In this document: positions 36,112 to 45,056 of the stretch, in pieces | Numbering within the stretch: position 1 is the stretch's first letter | Layout of the letters: every line of letters starts with the position of its first letter | Assembly: GCF_014779665.1 (NCBI RefSeq) | Contig: NZ_JACXYY010000001.1 | Coordinates: forward strand, 310,001 to 374,000 | DNA from: Nocardioides hwasunensis | GTDB lineage: Bacteria > Actinomycetota > Actinomycetes > Propionibacteriales > Nocardioidaceae | DNA: 64,000 bases | Reading direction: 5' to 3' | Position numbers and translations under genes: made by a program | The notes under the pieces: model-generated | Seen by the model: only the letters and a program-made list of their open reading frames with translations | Told to the model about the DNA's origin: nothing | Database searches by the model: none

Positions 36112-36618
36112 TCAGGTCACCTCGGTGGACAGGGCCGCGGTGTGCTGCGCGGTCGACGCCGCGATGCTGGCCAGGACACGCGCGAGGTCGCCGCTGGACG
36201 CGTCCAGGCACCCGTCGCGGACCTCGCGCAGCAGCCGCGTCTCCGAGCGCCGGACCGCGTTCAGCGCCCGCAGGATCCGGGGTGCCACCGTGGGAGGTGC
36301 CGGCGTGGGCAGGTCGGCGTCCGGCACGGCGCCGGCGAGGACCTCGAGGTGCGCGGCGTGCGCGGCCCCCACGGGCTCGAGGCGCTGACCGAGGGTGGGC
36401 ACGCTGAGCGAGGCGGCCTCGAGCACCGAGATCGCACGAGCCAGGGAGGCGACCACGGCGGCCACGACCGCGGCGTCCTCGGGCGGCTCGGGTGTGGCGG
36501 TCGAGCCCTGCGGCTCGACCTCGCGGGCCGGCGGGTCGATGTCGCAGGCGCTCAGCACGAGCGGCGCCGCGAGCGCCGAGCCCACCGCCGTACGACGGGT
36601 GATCGGGCGTGCTGGCAC
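36112..36618 (-). CDS. Putative Tat-type lipoprotein, partner of the DUF4439 gene
   Basis: A 168-aa exported protein. The N-terminus ITRRTAVGSALAAPLVLSAC has a twin-arginine pair, a short hydrophobic core and a lipobox LSAC with C25 as the likely lipidated residue. The mature part begins with a Pro/Glu-rich linker and then helices (AVVAAVVASLARAISVLEAA; AAHAAHLEVLAG) that resemble the ferritin-like fold of its partner. No enzyme motif is seen. The start GTG 36618 follows TAGGGT by 6 nt. It is divergent from rimP. Confidence 0.78.
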   Translation of the reverse strand: MPARPITRRTAVGSALAAPLVLSACDIDPPAREVEPQGSTATPEPPEDAAVVAAVVASLARAISVLEAASLSVPTLGQRLEPVGAAHAAHLEVLAGAVPDADLPTPAPPTVAPRILRALNAVRRSETRLLREVRDGCLDASSGDLARVLASIAASTAQHTAALSTEVT

Positions 36619-36630
36619 CCCCGAACCCTA
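36619..36630 (-). promoter_or_regulatory. Leaderless promoter -10 of the lipoprotein gene
   Basis: On the minus strand TAGGGT (36630-36625) is followed by 6 nt and GTG 36618. Confidence 0.45.
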
Positions 36631-36734
36631 CCCACCCGACGAGCCCGCTCCGTCGGCCCGCCGGGCGATGTCGGGCGTCGGGTGCCGGCCGCTAAGGTGT
36701 TGATCCTTTCAACAGCACAAGGAGGTCGCACCCC

Positions 36735-37223
36735 ATGAGCACTCCCCGCCAGGACGCCACCCGGGACCGCATCGAGGCTGAGCTCGTCGACCCCCTGAGC
36801 GTGCTGGACATGGACGTCGAGGCCGTCGAGGTCACCCCGGCCGGCAAGCGTCGTGTGCTGCGCGTCGCGGTCGACAAGGACGGCGGCGTCACGCTCGACG
36901 ACGTCGCCGACGCGACGCGTGAGGTGTCCCGGGTGCTCGACGAGTCCGACGTGATGGGGGAGATGCCCTACACGCTGGAGGTCACCAGCCGGGGGGTGGA
37001 CCGGCCGCTCACCCTGCCGCGCCACTGGCGCCGCAACGAGGACCGCCTGGTCAAGGCCACACTGGCCGACGGCTCGGAGCTGACCGGGCGCATCCTCGAC
37101 TCGTCGGACGACGCGGTCACCCTCGACGTCTCCGGCACCCGGCACGAGGTTGCCTACGCGGAGGTCGCGAAGGCGCTCGTGCAGATCGAGTTCAACCGCA
37201 AGAGCGAGAAGAAGGACGACTGA
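36735..37223 (+). CDS. rimP: Ribosome maturation factor RimP
   Basis: Needed for assembly of the 30S subunit. The 162-aa protein has the N-terminal RimP domain ([39 protein letters not shown]) and the SH3-like C-terminal domain. AAGGAGGT lies 9 nt before the ATG. Upstream is a TAAGGT -10 candidate near 36693 and a small inverted repeat TGTTGA/TCAACA at about 36699-36715. Its stop overlaps the nusA start (TGATG). Confidence 0.94.
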   Translation: MSTPRQDATRDRIEAELVDPLSVLDMDVEAVEVTPAGKRRVLRVAVDKDGGVTLDDVADATREVSRVLDESDVMGEMPYTLEVTSRGVDRPLTLPRHWRRNEDRLVKATLADGSELTGRILDSSDDAVTLDVSGTRHEVAYAEVAKALVQIEFNRKSEKKDD

Positions 37224-38206
37224 TGGACATCGACCTGAGCATCCTGCGGATGCTGGAGCGCGAGAAGGAGATCTCCTTCGAGGTGCTCGCCGAGGCCATC
37301 GAGCAGGCGCTGCTCACCGCCTACCAGCGGGCCACCGAGTCCTCCCACCCCGCCCGCGTGGAGCTGGACCGCAAGAGCGGCCACGTGACCGTGTGGGCGC
37401 GCGAGCTCGACGACGAGGGCACCGCGGGCCCGGAGTACGACGACACCCCCGACGGTTTCGGTCGGATCGCCGCCACGACGGCCAAGCAGGTGATGCTCCA
37501 GCGGCTGCGCGACGCCGAGGACGAGATCAAGTTCGGCGAGTTCTCCGGCAAGGAGGGCGACATCATCTCCGGCATCATCCAGCAGGGACGCAATCCCGAC
37601 GACGTCATGGTCGACCTCGGCAAGCTCGAGGCGATCCTGCCCGTCAGCGAGCGCGTGCCGGGCGAGAAGTACGTCCACGGTGAGCGCATCAAGTGCCTGG
37701 TGACGTCGGTGCGCAAGGGCATGCGAGGTCCGCAGATCACCCTGTCGCGCTCGCACCCGACGCTGGTCAAGAAGCTGTTCGCGCTCGAGGTCCCCGAGAT
37801 CGCCGACGGCACCGTCGAGGTCGCCGCGATCGCCCGCGAGGCCGGCCACCGCACCAAGATCGCCGTCCACTCGCGCATCCCCGGCGTCAACGCCAAGGGC
37901 GCCTGCATCGGACCGATGGGCCAGCGCGTGCGCAACGTGATGAGCGAGCTCCACGGCGAGAAGATCGACATCGTCGACTGGGCCGAGGACCCGGCAGAGA
38001 TGGTCGGCCACGCCCTGTCGCCGGCCCGGGTCACCTCGGTGGAGATCGTCGACCTCGCCGCCCGCTCCTGCCGCGTCGTCGTGCCCGACTTCCAGCTGTC
38101 GCTCGCCATCGGCAAGGAGGGCCAGAACGCCCGGCTCGCTGCCCGGCTCACCGGCTGGCGCATCGACATCAGGTCGGACGAGGCGCCCCACCCCGACGAG
38201 GCGTGA
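37223..38206 (+). CDS. nusA: Transcription termination/antitermination factor NusA
   Basis: Binds RNA polymerase and nascent RNA, controlling pausing, termination and rRNA antitermination. The 327-aa actinobacterial short form has the N-terminal polymerase-binding domain (1-110), an S1 domain ([11 protein letters not shown]...[13 protein letters not shown]) and two KH domains ([47 protein letters not shown]). The acidic C-terminal repeats of enterobacterial NusA are absent, as is normal here. It is coupled to rimP. Confidence 0.96.
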   Translation: MDIDLSILRMLEREKEISFEVLAEAIEQALLTAYQRATESSHPARVELDRKSGHVTVWARELDDEGTAGPEYDDTPDGFGRIAATTAKQVMLQRLRDAEDEIKFGEFSGKEGDIISGIIQQGRNPDDVMVDLGKLEAILPVSERVPGEKYVHGERIKCLVTSVRKGMRGPQITLSRSHPTLVKKLFALEVPEIADGTVEVAAIAREAGHRTKIAVHSRIPGVNAKGACIGPMGQRVRNVMSELHGEKIDIVDWAEDPAEMVGHALSPARVTSVEIVDLAARSCRVVVPDFQLSLAIGKEGQNARLAARLTGWRIDIRSDEAPHPDEA

Positions 38207-38244
38207 GCCGGCCTCCCGGTTCGTAAACCACTGGCCCCACCGGC

Positions 38245-38258
38245 TAGAGTGGTCGTCA
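38245..38258 (+). promoter_or_regulatory. Candidate promoter -10 of ylxR
   Basis: TAGAGT (38245-38250) is 8 nt before GTG 38259. The spacing is slightly longer than in the other leaderless genes. Confidence 0.35.
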
Positions 38259-38606
38259 GTGGCCATCACGTCTGACATCTCTGCGCCCGGACCCGTCCGG
38301 ACCTGCGTGGGTTGTCGTTCCAGGGCCACTGCGAGCGAGCTTCTCCGCGTGGTCGCGGGCTCGGACTCCGAGGGTCGACCGGCCCTGGTGCCCGATCCGG
38401 GCCGCCGGGCACCAGGTCGCGGGGCGCACGTGCACCCCACGCAGGAGTGTTGGGAGCTCGCGGTGCGACGACGAGCCTTCTCCCGAGCCCTGCGCTCGGG
38501 CGTCACGCTCGCCGGGGCGCCGGTGGAGGAGCACCTCCGCTCGATCCAGCACGACCAGTCCGAATCACAGCAGCACCGACCAGAAACTGGAGCACGCAGC
38601 TCATGA
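38259..38606 (+). CDS. ylxR: YlxR/RnpM family RNA-binding protein
   Basis: A 115-aa DUF448 protein encoded between nusA and infB in most bacteria. The hallmark RTCVGCRSRATASELLRVV is present, then PDPGRRAPGRGAHVHPTQECWELAVRRRAFSRALR. The Bacillus homologue binds and modulates the RNase P RNA. The tail after residue 90 is polar and probably disordered. GTG 38259 is the likely start. Its stop overlaps an ATG that begins a chain of three tiny ORFs leading toward infB. Confidence 0.88.
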   Translation: MAITSDISAPGPVRTCVGCRSRATASELLRVVAGSDSEGRPALVPDPGRRAPGRGAHVHPTQECWELAVRRRAFSRALRSGVTLAGAPVEEHLRSIQHDQSESQQHRPETGARSS

Positions 38607-38648
38607 GCACTCGATGAGTAACTCGTAATGAGTGTGCACACCCACTAG
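38603..38648 (+). other. Chain of three mini-ORFs linked by start/stop overlaps
   Basis: After ylxR three very short ORFs follow: MSTR (38603-38617), MSNS (38614-38628) and MSVHTH (38628-38648). The first ATG overlaps the ylxR stop (ATGA), the second overlaps the first stop (ATGA), and the third overlaps the second stop (TAATG). All begin Met-Ser. This may feed terminating ribosomes toward infB or may be chance repetition of the ACTCG and GAGT blocks. Confidence 0.45.
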
Positions 38649-38666
38649 CTGTTCCGTTTCCCCCGT

Positions 38667-38693
38667 CCTTCTGGGGTCACGGACCAGAAGGAG
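38667..38693 (+). promoter_or_regulatory. Hairpin that masks the infB ribosome binding site
   Basis: CCTTCTGG (38667-38674) pairs perfectly with CCAGAAGG (38684-38691). The right arm covers most of the AGAAGGAG Shine-Dalgarno sequence that precedes GTG 38706. Opening of this hairpin could control IF2 synthesis. Confidence 0.45.
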
Positions 38694-38705
38694 TAGAGAC
38701 CAACC

Positions 38706-41501
38706 GTGGCAAAGACCCGAGTCCACGAACTCGCCAAGGAGTTCGGAGTCGAGAGCAAGTTCGTTCTCGAGAAGCTCAAGGAGATGGGGGAGTTCGTCAA
38801 GTCGGCATCGTCGACTGTCGAGCCTCCCGTCGAGATGCGCTTCAAGAAGCAGTACGGCGACGAGCTGAAGGCCGCAGCGGCCGCAGCCCCCGCCCCCGAG
38901 GCGCCGGCCGAGAAGCCGGCCGCCAAGTCGTCCGGTGCCAAGCCCGGACCCAAGCCCGGCCCGAAGGCTGCTCCGCAGCCCGTCGCCGAGGCACCGGTCG
39001 AGACCCCGGCTGAGGCACCCGTCGAGGCTCCGGCCCCGGCGCCGGTCAAGGAGTCCGCCTCCCCGGCCGCCCGGCCGGGACCCAGGCCCGGCCCCAAGGC
39101 CCCGGTCGCCGAGCCCGAGACTCCTGCCGCCGAGCCGGAGGCCCCGGCCGCCAAGGCGCCCTCCCCGGCCCCGCGCCCGGTGGGTCGCCCCGGCGCCCCG
39201 CGCCCGGGCAACAACCCGTTCGCGCCCAGCCAGGGCATGGGCTCGCGCCCGGCGCCGGCACCCCGCACGAGCGGCGACGACAACCGTCCGCCGCGTCCGC
39301 CGGCCGGCGGCGACGCCCGTCCCGGCATGCCGCGCCCCAACCCGGCGATGATGCCGAAGTCCCCGGCCGCGTTCGGCAACGGCCCCGGCGGCCGTCCGGC
39401 ACGCGGTGGCCCCGGTGGCGGCCCCGGTCGTCCCGGCGCTCCCGCCCGCGGCGGTGCCCCGGGTCGCGGCGGCGCTCCCGGTGGAGCCCCGGGCGGTGCC
39501 CCGGGTCGTCCCGGCGGGTTCGGCCCGTCCGGCGGCGGTCGCCCCGGTGGCGGTCGTCCCGGCCAGCGCGGCCAGACCCAGGGCGCCTTCGGTCGCCCGG
39601 GTGGTCCGTCGCGGCGTGGTCGCAAGTCGAAGCGCGCCCGTCGTCAGGAGTTCGAGGCCATGGAGGCCCCGACCATCGGTGGCGTGCGCGTCCGCAAGGG
39701 CAACGGCGAGACCGTCCGTCTCCCGCGTGGCGCCTCGCTGACCGACTTCGCCGAGCGGATCAACGTCGACGCCGCTGCGCTCGTGCAGATGCTGTTCTCG
39801 CTGGGCGAGATGGTGACCTCCACGCAGTCGGTCGGTGACGAGACGTTCGAGCTGCTCGCAGAGGAGCTCAACTACGTCGTCCAGATCGTGTCGCCGGAGG
39901 ACGAGGACCGCGAGCTCCTCGAGACCTTCGACCTCGAGTTCGGTGCCGACGAGGGCAGCGAGGACGACCTCGTGATCCGCCCGCCGGTCGTGACCGTCAT
40001 GGGTCACGTCGACCACGGAAAGACCAAGCTCCTCGACGCGCTGCGTGACGCCAACGTGGTCGACAAGGAGGCCGGAGGCATCACCCAGCACATCGGTGCC
40101 TACCAGGTCCACACCGAGGTCGACGGCGACGACCGTCGCATCACCCTCATCGACACCCCCGGTCACGAGGCGTTCACCGCCATGCGTGCCCGTGGTGCCC
40201 AGGCCACCGACATCGCGATCCTGGTCGTCGCGGCCGACGACGGCGTCATGCCGCAGACGGTCGAGGCGCTCAACCACGCCAAGGCGGCCAACGTGCCGAT
40301 CGTGGTGGCGGTCAACAAGATCGACAAGCCGGAGGCCGACTCCACCAAGGTCCGCGGCCAGCTCACCGAGTACGGCCTGATCCCCGAGGAGTACGGCGGC
40401 GACGCGATGTTCGTCGACGTCTCGGCCAAGGCCGGGCTCAACCTCGACAAGCTGCTCGAGGCCGTCGTGCTCACCGCCGACGCGTCGCTGGACCTGCGGG
40501 CCAACCCCGACCAGGACGCCCAGGGCCTCGTGGTCGAGGCGCACCTGGACCGCGGTCGCGGTCCGGTGGCGACCGTCCTGGTCCAGCGCGGCACGCTGCG
40601 CGTGGGCGACTCGATCGTGGCCGGACCGGCCCACGGTCGCGTCCGCGCCATGCTCGACGAGCACGGCAACGAGATCACCGAGGCAGACCCGTCCCGTCCG
40701 GCGATGGTGCTGGGCCTCTCGGCGGTGCCGGGTGCGGGCCAGAACTTCATCGTGGTCGAGGACGACCGGATGGCTCGCCAGATCGCCGAGAAGCGTGAGG
40801 CGCGCGAGCGGGCGGCCATGCAGGCCAAGCGTCGCGTGCGTCGCAGCCTCGAGGACTTCATGGCCTCCATGGAGAAGGGCGAGAGCCAGGAGCTCAACCT
40901 CATCCTCAAGGGAGACGTGTCCGGTTCGGTCGAGGCGCTCGAGGACGCCCTCTCCCAGATCGACGTGGGCGAGGAGGTCTCGCTGCGCGTGATCGACCGC
41001 GGTGTCGGTGCGATCACCGAGACCAACGTCGACCTGGCCGCCGCCTCCGACGCCATCATCATCGGCTTCAACGTCCGCCCGCAGGGCAAGGCGAGCCAGA
41101 TGGCCGACAAGGAAGGTGTCGAGATCCGCTACTACTCGGTCATCTACCAGGCGATCGAGGAGATCGAGGCGGCACTCAAGGGCATGCTCAAGCCGATCTA
41201 CGAGGAGTCGACCCTCGGTCAGGCGGAGATCCGCGAGATCTTCCGCTCGTCCAAGGCCGGCAACATCGCAGGCTGCATGGTCACCTCCGGCCTCATCCGC
41301 CGCAACGCCAAGGTGCGGGTCCTGCGTGACGGAGCGGTGGTGGCCGACAACCTCGACCTCTCCTCGCTCCGCCGCGAGAAGGACGACGCCTCCGAGGTCC
41401 GCGAGGGCTTCGAGTGTGGTCTGGTGCTCCGCAACTTCCAGGACATCAAGATCGGCGATGTCGTGGAGTCGTTCGAGATGCGCGAGATCGCGCGCACCTG
41501 A
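38706..41501 (+). CDS. infB: Translation initiation factor IF-2
   Basis: GTPase that places fMet-tRNA on the 30S subunit. The 931-aa protein has an IF2_N domain (1-50), a long Pro/Ala/Gly-rich region (55-310) with RPG- and GGG-rich repeats, a second IF2_N-like domain, and the G domain with GHVDHGKT (433-440), DTPGHEAF, and NKIDKPEAD. Domains II, III and the fMet-tRNA-binding C-terminal domain follow. The start GTG 38706 lies about 12 nt after AAGGAG, a long spacing. A hairpin follows the stop at 41519-41547. Confidence 0.96.
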   Translation: MAKTRVHELAKEFGVESKFVLEKLKEMGEFVKSASSTVEPPVEMRFKKQYGDELKAAAAAAPAPEAPAEKPAAKSSGAKPGPKPGPKAAPQPVAEAPVETPAEAPVEAPAPAPVKESASPAARPGPRPGPKAPVAEPETPAAEPEAPAAKAPSPAPRPVGRPGAPRPGNNPFAPSQGMGSRPAPAPRTSGDDNRPPRPPAGGDARPGMPRPNPAMMPKSPAAFGNGPGGRPARGGPGGGPGRPGAPARGGAPGRGGAPGGAPGGAPGRPGGFGPSGGGRPGGGRPGQRGQTQGAFGRPGGPSRRGRKSKRARRQEFEAMEAPTIGGVRVRKGNGETVRLPRGASLTDFAERINVDAAALVQMLFSLGEMVTSTQSVGDETFELLAEELNYVVQIVSPEDEDRELLETFDLEFGADEGSEDDLVIRPPVVTVMGHVDHGKTKLLDALRDANVVDKEAGGITQHIGAYQVHTEVDGDDRRITLIDTPGHEAFTAMRARGAQATDIAILVVAADDGVMPQTVEALNHAKAANVPIVVAVNKIDKPEADSTKVRGQLTEYGLIPEEYGGDAMFVDVSAKAGLNLDKLLEAVVLTADASLDLRANPDQDAQGLVVEAHLDRGRGPVATVLVQRGTLRVGDSIVAGPAHGRVRAMLDEHGNEITEADPSRPAMVLGLSAVPGAGQNFIVVEDDRMARQIAEKREARERAAMQAKRRVRRSLEDFMASMEKGESQELNLILKGDVSGSVEALEDALSQIDVGEEVSLRVIDRGVGAITETNVDLAAASDAIIIGFNVRPQGKASQMADKEGVEIRYYSVIYQAIEEIEAALKGMLKPIYEESTLGQAEIREIFRSSKAGNIAGCMVTSGLIRRNAKVRVLRDGAVVADNLDLSSLRREKDDASEVREGFECGLVLRNFQDIKIGDVVESFEMREIART

Positions 41502-41518
41502 CGTAGGACAACTCGGCC

Positions 41519-41547
41519 GGGCATCTGCACCTCGCAGGTGCCCGGTC
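41519..41547 (+). terminator. Hairpin after infB
   Basis: CCGGGCA (41519-41525) pairs with TGCCCGG (41541-41547), with further inner pairing of TGC and GCA. It may end or attenuate the transcript before rbfA. Confidence 0.5.
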
Positions 41548-41569
41548 GACATTTGAGAGAGTGAGATCC

Positions 41570-41653
41570 ATGAGTGAGCGAAGCGAGCGAATCAGTGGGC
41601 ACAGGGCAACACGTGCCTCGTCGGCGCACGGAGCGAAGCGAGTACGTCGATGA
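41570..41653 (+). CDS. Leader ORF coupled to rbfA (27 aa)
   Basis: ATG 41570, preceded by GAGAGAGTGAG, opens a 27-residue basic ORF that begins [14 protein letters not shown] and ends VRR. Its TGA overlaps the rbfA ATG (ATGA, 41650-41653). The DNA holds two direct copies of GAGCGAAGCGAG at 41576-41587 and 41631-41642. It may be a translational-coupling leader, or the footprint of a repeat element that happens to be open. Basic composition and Ser/Arg repeats suggest the peptide itself need not be functional. Confidence 0.5.
   Translation: MSERSERISGHRATRASSAHGAKRVRR
41576..41642 (+). repeat. Direct repeat GAGCGAAGCGAG upstream of rbfA
   Basis: Two exact 12-nt copies at 41576-41587 and 41631-41642, 55 nt apart. 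From memory, the same kind of string occurs near the 5' ends of unrelated genes in other actinobacteria, but I cannot check this. Confidence 0.6.
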
Positions 41654-42114
41654 GTAGTCCTCGTGTGCGCAAGATCGCCGACCGGATCCAGGTGATCGTC
41701 GCCGAGATGCTCGAGCGGCGCATCAAGGACCCCCGGCTGGGCTTCGTGACCGTGACCGACGTCCGCGTCACCGGAGACTCCCAGCAGGCGTCGATCTTCT
41801 ACACCGTGCTCGGTGCGGAGGAGGAGCGTGCCAGCAGCGCGGCCGCGCTCGAGTCGGCCAAGGGCGTCATCCGCTCCGAGGTCGCCAAGCAGCTCGGCAT
41901 GCGCATCGTGCCCACGCTGACCTTCATCCCCGACGCCCTCCCCGAGACCGCCCGGGAGCTGGAGGAGCTGCTCGCTCGCGCCAAGGAGCAGGACGAGGCC
42001 GTCGCGGCCCAGCGCGGTGCGACGTACGCCGGCGAGGCCGACCCCTACAAGAAGCCCCGCGTGGTCGAGGACGACCTCGACGAGGACGACGACCCGGACG
42101 ACGACCGCCCCTGA
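41650..42114 (+). CDS. rbfA: Ribosome-binding factor A
   Basis: Cold-adaptation factor that binds 16S rRNA helix 1 during 30S maturation. The 154-aa protein has the KH-like core: [37 protein letters not shown] and [18 protein letters not shown]. The last 35 residues ([13 protein letters not shown] end) are acidic. The start ATG overlaps the stop of a 27-codon leader ORF and its stop overlaps truB. The nrnA phosphodiesterase gene often found between rbfA and truB in actinobacteria is absent here. Confidence 0.95.
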   Translation: MSSPRVRKIADRIQVIVAEMLERRIKDPRLGFVTVTDVRVTGDSQQASIFYTVLGAEEERASSAAALESAKGVIRSEVAKQLGMRIVPTLTFIPDALPETARELEELLARAKEQDEAVAAQRGATYAGEADPYKKPRVVEDDLDEDDDPDDDRP

Positions 42115-42983
42115 TGGCCGGTGCCACGGTCACCCCCGGTCTGGTCGTCGTCGACAAGTCCCCGGGCATGACATCGCACGACGTCGTGGCCCGGGTCCGT
42201 CGGCTCGCCGGCACCCGCAAGGTGGGACACGCCGGCACGCTCGACCCGATGGCCACGGGCGTGCTGGTGCTCGGCGTCGACCGCGCCACCCGGCTGCTCG
42301 GTCACCTCATGCTGACCGAGAAGGCCTACGACGCCACCCTCCGGCTCGGGGCCTCCACGACCACCGACGACGCCGAGGGCGACGTCGTCGCGACCACCTC
42401 GACCGACGGTGTCCGCGAGGACGACGTACGCGCCGAGCTGGCGAGGCTGGTCGGGGACATCGAGCAGGTGCCGACCGCCGTCTCCGCGATCAAGGTCGAC
42501 GGCAAGCGGGCCTATGCTCGCGTGCGCGACGGTGAGCAGGTCGAGCTGAAGGCACGGCCGGTGACCATCCACGAGATCGTCGTCCACGAGGTGTCGCTGC
42601 CGGACGTGCGGATCTCGGTCCGCTGCTCGAGCGGCACCTACGTCCGCGCCATCGCCCGCGACGTGGGTGCAGCGCTCGGGGTGGGTGGTCACCTGACCGC
42701 GCTGCGGCGGACGGCCGTGGGGTCCTTCGACCTCACCGTCGCCCACACGCTCGACCAGCTCAGCGACGACCTCACCGTGCTGCCGATGGCCGACGCCGCA
42801 CGCAGCACGTTCCCGGGCGTCGACCTCGACGATGAGCAGGCCGCCCACGTGCGGTTCGGCCGTGCCCTCCACCTGGCCCTGCCCGGTCCCGGGCCGCACG
42901 CGGTCTTCGCCCCGGACGGGGAGTTCCTCGCGCTCTACGAGGCGCGCGGGGAGAAGGCGAAACCGGTCGCGGTCTTCGTCTGA
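42114..42983 (+). CDS. truB: tRNA pseudouridine-55 synthase
   Basis: Makes pseudouridine 55 in the T-loop of tRNAs. The 289-aa protein has GMTSHDVVARVRRL and the catalytic Asp in HAGTLDPMATGVLV, then KAYDATLRLGASTTTDDAEGD and SSGTYVRAIARDVG. A short PUA-like C-terminal part is present (about 210-289). The ATG overlaps the rbfA stop (TGATG), so the two are coupled. Confidence 0.95.
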   Translation: MAGATVTPGLVVVDKSPGMTSHDVVARVRRLAGTRKVGHAGTLDPMATGVLVLGVDRATRLLGHLMLTEKAYDATLRLGASTTTDDAEGDVVATTSTDGVREDDVRAELARLVGDIEQVPTAVSAIKVDGKRAYARVRDGEQVELKARPVTIHEIVVHEVSLPDVRISVRCSSGTYVRAIARDVGAALGVGGHLTALRRTAVGSFDLTVAHTLDQLSDDLTVLPMADAARSTFPGVDLDDEQAAHVRFGRALHLALPGPGPHAVFAPDGEFLALYEARGEKAKPVAVFV

Positions 42984-43025
42984 CCACGCTCCCGGGGGGC
43001 GTCTGCGGGGCGGACGGCGCGCCAG

Positions 43026-43037
43026 TAGGCTTCCCGG
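43026..43037 (+). promoter_or_regulatory. Leaderless promoter -10 of ribF
   Basis: TAGGCT (43026-43031) is 6 nt before GTG 43038. There is no ribosome binding site. Confidence 0.5.
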
Positions 43038-43976
43038 GTGCAGATCTGGCGAGACGTCGACGACGTGCCGGCCGACCTCGGCCGCACGGTCGTCAGCATC
43101 GGCAACTTCGACGGCGTGCATCTCGGGCACGCCCACGTCCTGCGCGAGGCCCGTGCCACCGCGGCCCGACTGGGCATCGACACCGTGGTGGCGGTGACGT
43201 TCGACCCGCACCCGATGGCGGTGCTGCGCCCGGACCACGCCCCGCCCACGCTGACCTCGATCCGCACCCGCGCACGACTGCTCGAGTCGGCCGGCGTCGA
43301 CGCGATCCTGGTGGTCGGGTTCGACCTGGCGATCGCCGGCTGGTCACCCGCGGAGTTCATCGACCGGATCCTGGTGCAGGCGCTCCACGCCGAGGCCGTC
43401 GTGGTCGGCGCGAACTTCCGCTTCGGCGCCAAGGCGGCCGGCGAGGTGGCCACGCTCGTCGAGGCCGGAGCGACTCGCGGCTTCGAGACCGTGGGCGTGC
43501 CCCTCGACGGGGGTCCGCAGGTGTGGAGCTCGACCTACGTCCGCCAGTGCCTGGCCACCGGCGACGTGGCCGGCGCCGCCGAGGCGCTCGGTCGTGAGTT
43601 CACCGTCCGCGGGACGGTCGTCGAGGGGGACAAGCGCGGCCGCGAGATGGGCTACCCGACGGCCAACGTCCCGATCCCGCCCGTCGACGCGGCACCCGCC
43701 GACGGCGTCTACGCCGGCTGGCTGACCCGGCTCGACACGGGGGAGCGCCTGCCCGCCGCGATCTCGGTCGGCACCAACCCGACCTTCGACGGCGAGCGCG
43801 ACCGGCGCGTCGAGTCCTACGTCCTCGATCGCGACGACCTCGAGCTCTACGGCGTCGAGGTCGAGGTGGCCTTCGTCGACCGGTTGCGCGGGATGGTGAA
43901 GTTCGAGGGCATGGAGGCCCTCATCGAGACCATGCACGACGACGTACGCCGCGCGCGCGAGGTCCTGGGTGCCTGA
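43038..43976 (+). CDS. ribF: Bifunctional riboflavin kinase / FMN adenylyltransferase
   Basis: Converts riboflavin to FMN and FAD. The 312-aa protein has the N-terminal nucleotidyltransferase domain, with SIGNFDGVHLGHAHVL and FDPHPMAVLRPDHAP, and the C-terminal kinase domain, with GREMGYPTANVPIPP and the SVGTNPTFDG motif. The start is GTG 43038 with a leaderless -10. Its last 8 nt overlap the GTG of the next gene. Confidence 0.95.
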   Translation: MQIWRDVDDVPADLGRTVVSIGNFDGVHLGHAHVLREARATAARLGIDTVVAVTFDPHPMAVLRPDHAPPTLTSIRTRARLLESAGVDAILVVGFDLAIAGWSPAEFIDRILVQALHAEAVVVGANFRFGAKAAGEVATLVEAGATRGFETVGVPLDGGPQVWSSTYVRQCLATGDVAGAAEALGREFTVRGTVVEGDKRGREMGYPTANVPIPPVDAAPADGVYAGWLTRLDTGERLPAAISVGTNPTFDGERDRRVESYVLDRDDLELYGVEVEVAFVDRLRGMVKFEGMEALIETMHDDVRRAREVLGA

Positions 43977-44994
43977 GCCGGCCCACCGGCCGGACCCCGT
44001 CGACCTCGCCGCTGCGGAGCAGTGGTTCGTGGGTCACGGGCTGCCCTACTTCGTCGACGACATCCGCGCCGAGGTGCACCGCGGCCTGACCCGTCGCCGG
44101 CTGCTGCTCGTCGCCGCGGTGGCGCTGCTGCTGGGCGCCGGGGTCGTCGCGGGCTTCGCGCTGGCCGACCTGGGCTGGGACAACGGCCTGGTCCCCGGCG
44201 TCAACGCCGCGCTGCTGGTGCTCGCGGCGTACGCCCTGTTCACGCTGCGAGCGTGGGTGATCGCCCGCTGGGCGGCACGCCGCACGTTCTCCAGCCTCGG
44301 GCTGCTCTTCCCGCTGGTGACCCGCGCCCTGCCGCTGCTCCTGCTCTTCGTGACGTTCCTGTTCATCAACGCCGAGGTGTGGCAGGTCGCGGCCACGCTC
44401 GACGGCTCGGTCATGTGGCTCACGGTGGCGCTGTTCGTCGCGATCACCGTCGGCTTCCTGCTCGCCCGCCTGCCCGAGGAGCTCGCGGTCTTCGACGAGG
44501 AGGTCGACCCGGAGGTGATCGCGCGCCGCTGCGCGGGCACGCCGCTCGAAGGGATCGGCGGCGACGTGCGCGCGAGCGAGGAGACCCGGCTCGGAGGGCT
44601 GCAGAAGGCCAACCTCCTGCTGATGCTGCTCATCACCCAGCTCGTGCAGGTGGTGCTGCTGAGCGTGTCGGTGTTCGTCTTCTTCGTCCTCTTCGGCTTG
44701 CTGGTGATGCAACCCGAGGTCATCGTCACCTGGACCCAGCAGGAGTCGCTGCACGCGATTCCCGGCTTCGACCGCGCCAACTGGGAGCTGGTCCAGGTGT
44801 CGGTGTTCCTCGCGGCGTTCAGCGGGTTCTACTTCACCGTCTACGCGGTGACCGACGAGCTCTATCGCAAGCAGTTCTTCAGCTCGATCCTCGACGAGCT
44901 CGAGCGCGCGGTGAGTGCCCGGGCGGTCTACCGCTCGGTGCGCGGCGCGGCCGACTCACGACACGCTCCGGACGCGACGACGGGCGGTGCGTGA
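43969..44994 (+). CDS. Multi-pass membrane protein of unknown function
   Basis: A 341-aa protein with about six hydrophobic segments near residues 46-66, 76-98, 116-137, 143-164, 205-232 and 262-285. A cytoplasmic-looking loop lies between the fourth and fifth (PEELAVFDEEVDPEVIARRC). No family motif is recognised. It is translationally linked to ribF by an 8-nt overlap. The end of the gene forms the left arm of an 18-bp terminator stem shared with convergent ptsH, so the stem constrains its last codons. Confidence 0.75.
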   Translation: MPEPAHRPDPVDLAAAEQWFVGHGLPYFVDDIRAEVHRGLTRRRLLLVAAVALLLGAGVVAGFALADLGWDNGLVPGVNAALLVLAAYALFTLRAWVIARWAARRTFSSLGLLFPLVTRALPLLLLFVTFLFINAEVWQVAATLDGSVMWLTVALFVAITVGFLLARLPEELAVFDEEVDPEVIARRCAGTPLEGIGGDVRASEETRLGGLQKANLLLMLLITQLVQVVLLSVSVFVFFVLFGLLVMQPEVIVTWTQQESLHAIPGFDRANWELVQVSVFLAAFSGFYFTVYAVTDELYRKQFFSSILDELERAVSARAVYRSVRGAADSRHAPDATTGGA

Positions 44995-45039
44995 GACGGG
45001 TCCCGACCGCGTCGGAAGCCCCTCACGCACCGCCCGTCG
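44978..45039. terminator. Bidirectional terminator with 18-bp perfect stem
   Basis: 44978-44995 is the exact reverse complement of 45022-45039, with a 26-nt loop that itself can pair in part. The left arm includes the stop codon of the membrane-protein gene. It separates that gene from convergent ptsH. Confidence 0.75.
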
Positions 45040-45056
45040 AGGCGGTGGGCCGGAGA

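Noticed and set aside
38870..39640. Repetitive Pro/Gly/Ala-rich DNA that might look like a repeat array
   Set aside because: It is the in-frame low-complexity N-terminal region of IF-2, usual in actinobacteria, not a CRISPR or tandem-repeat element.
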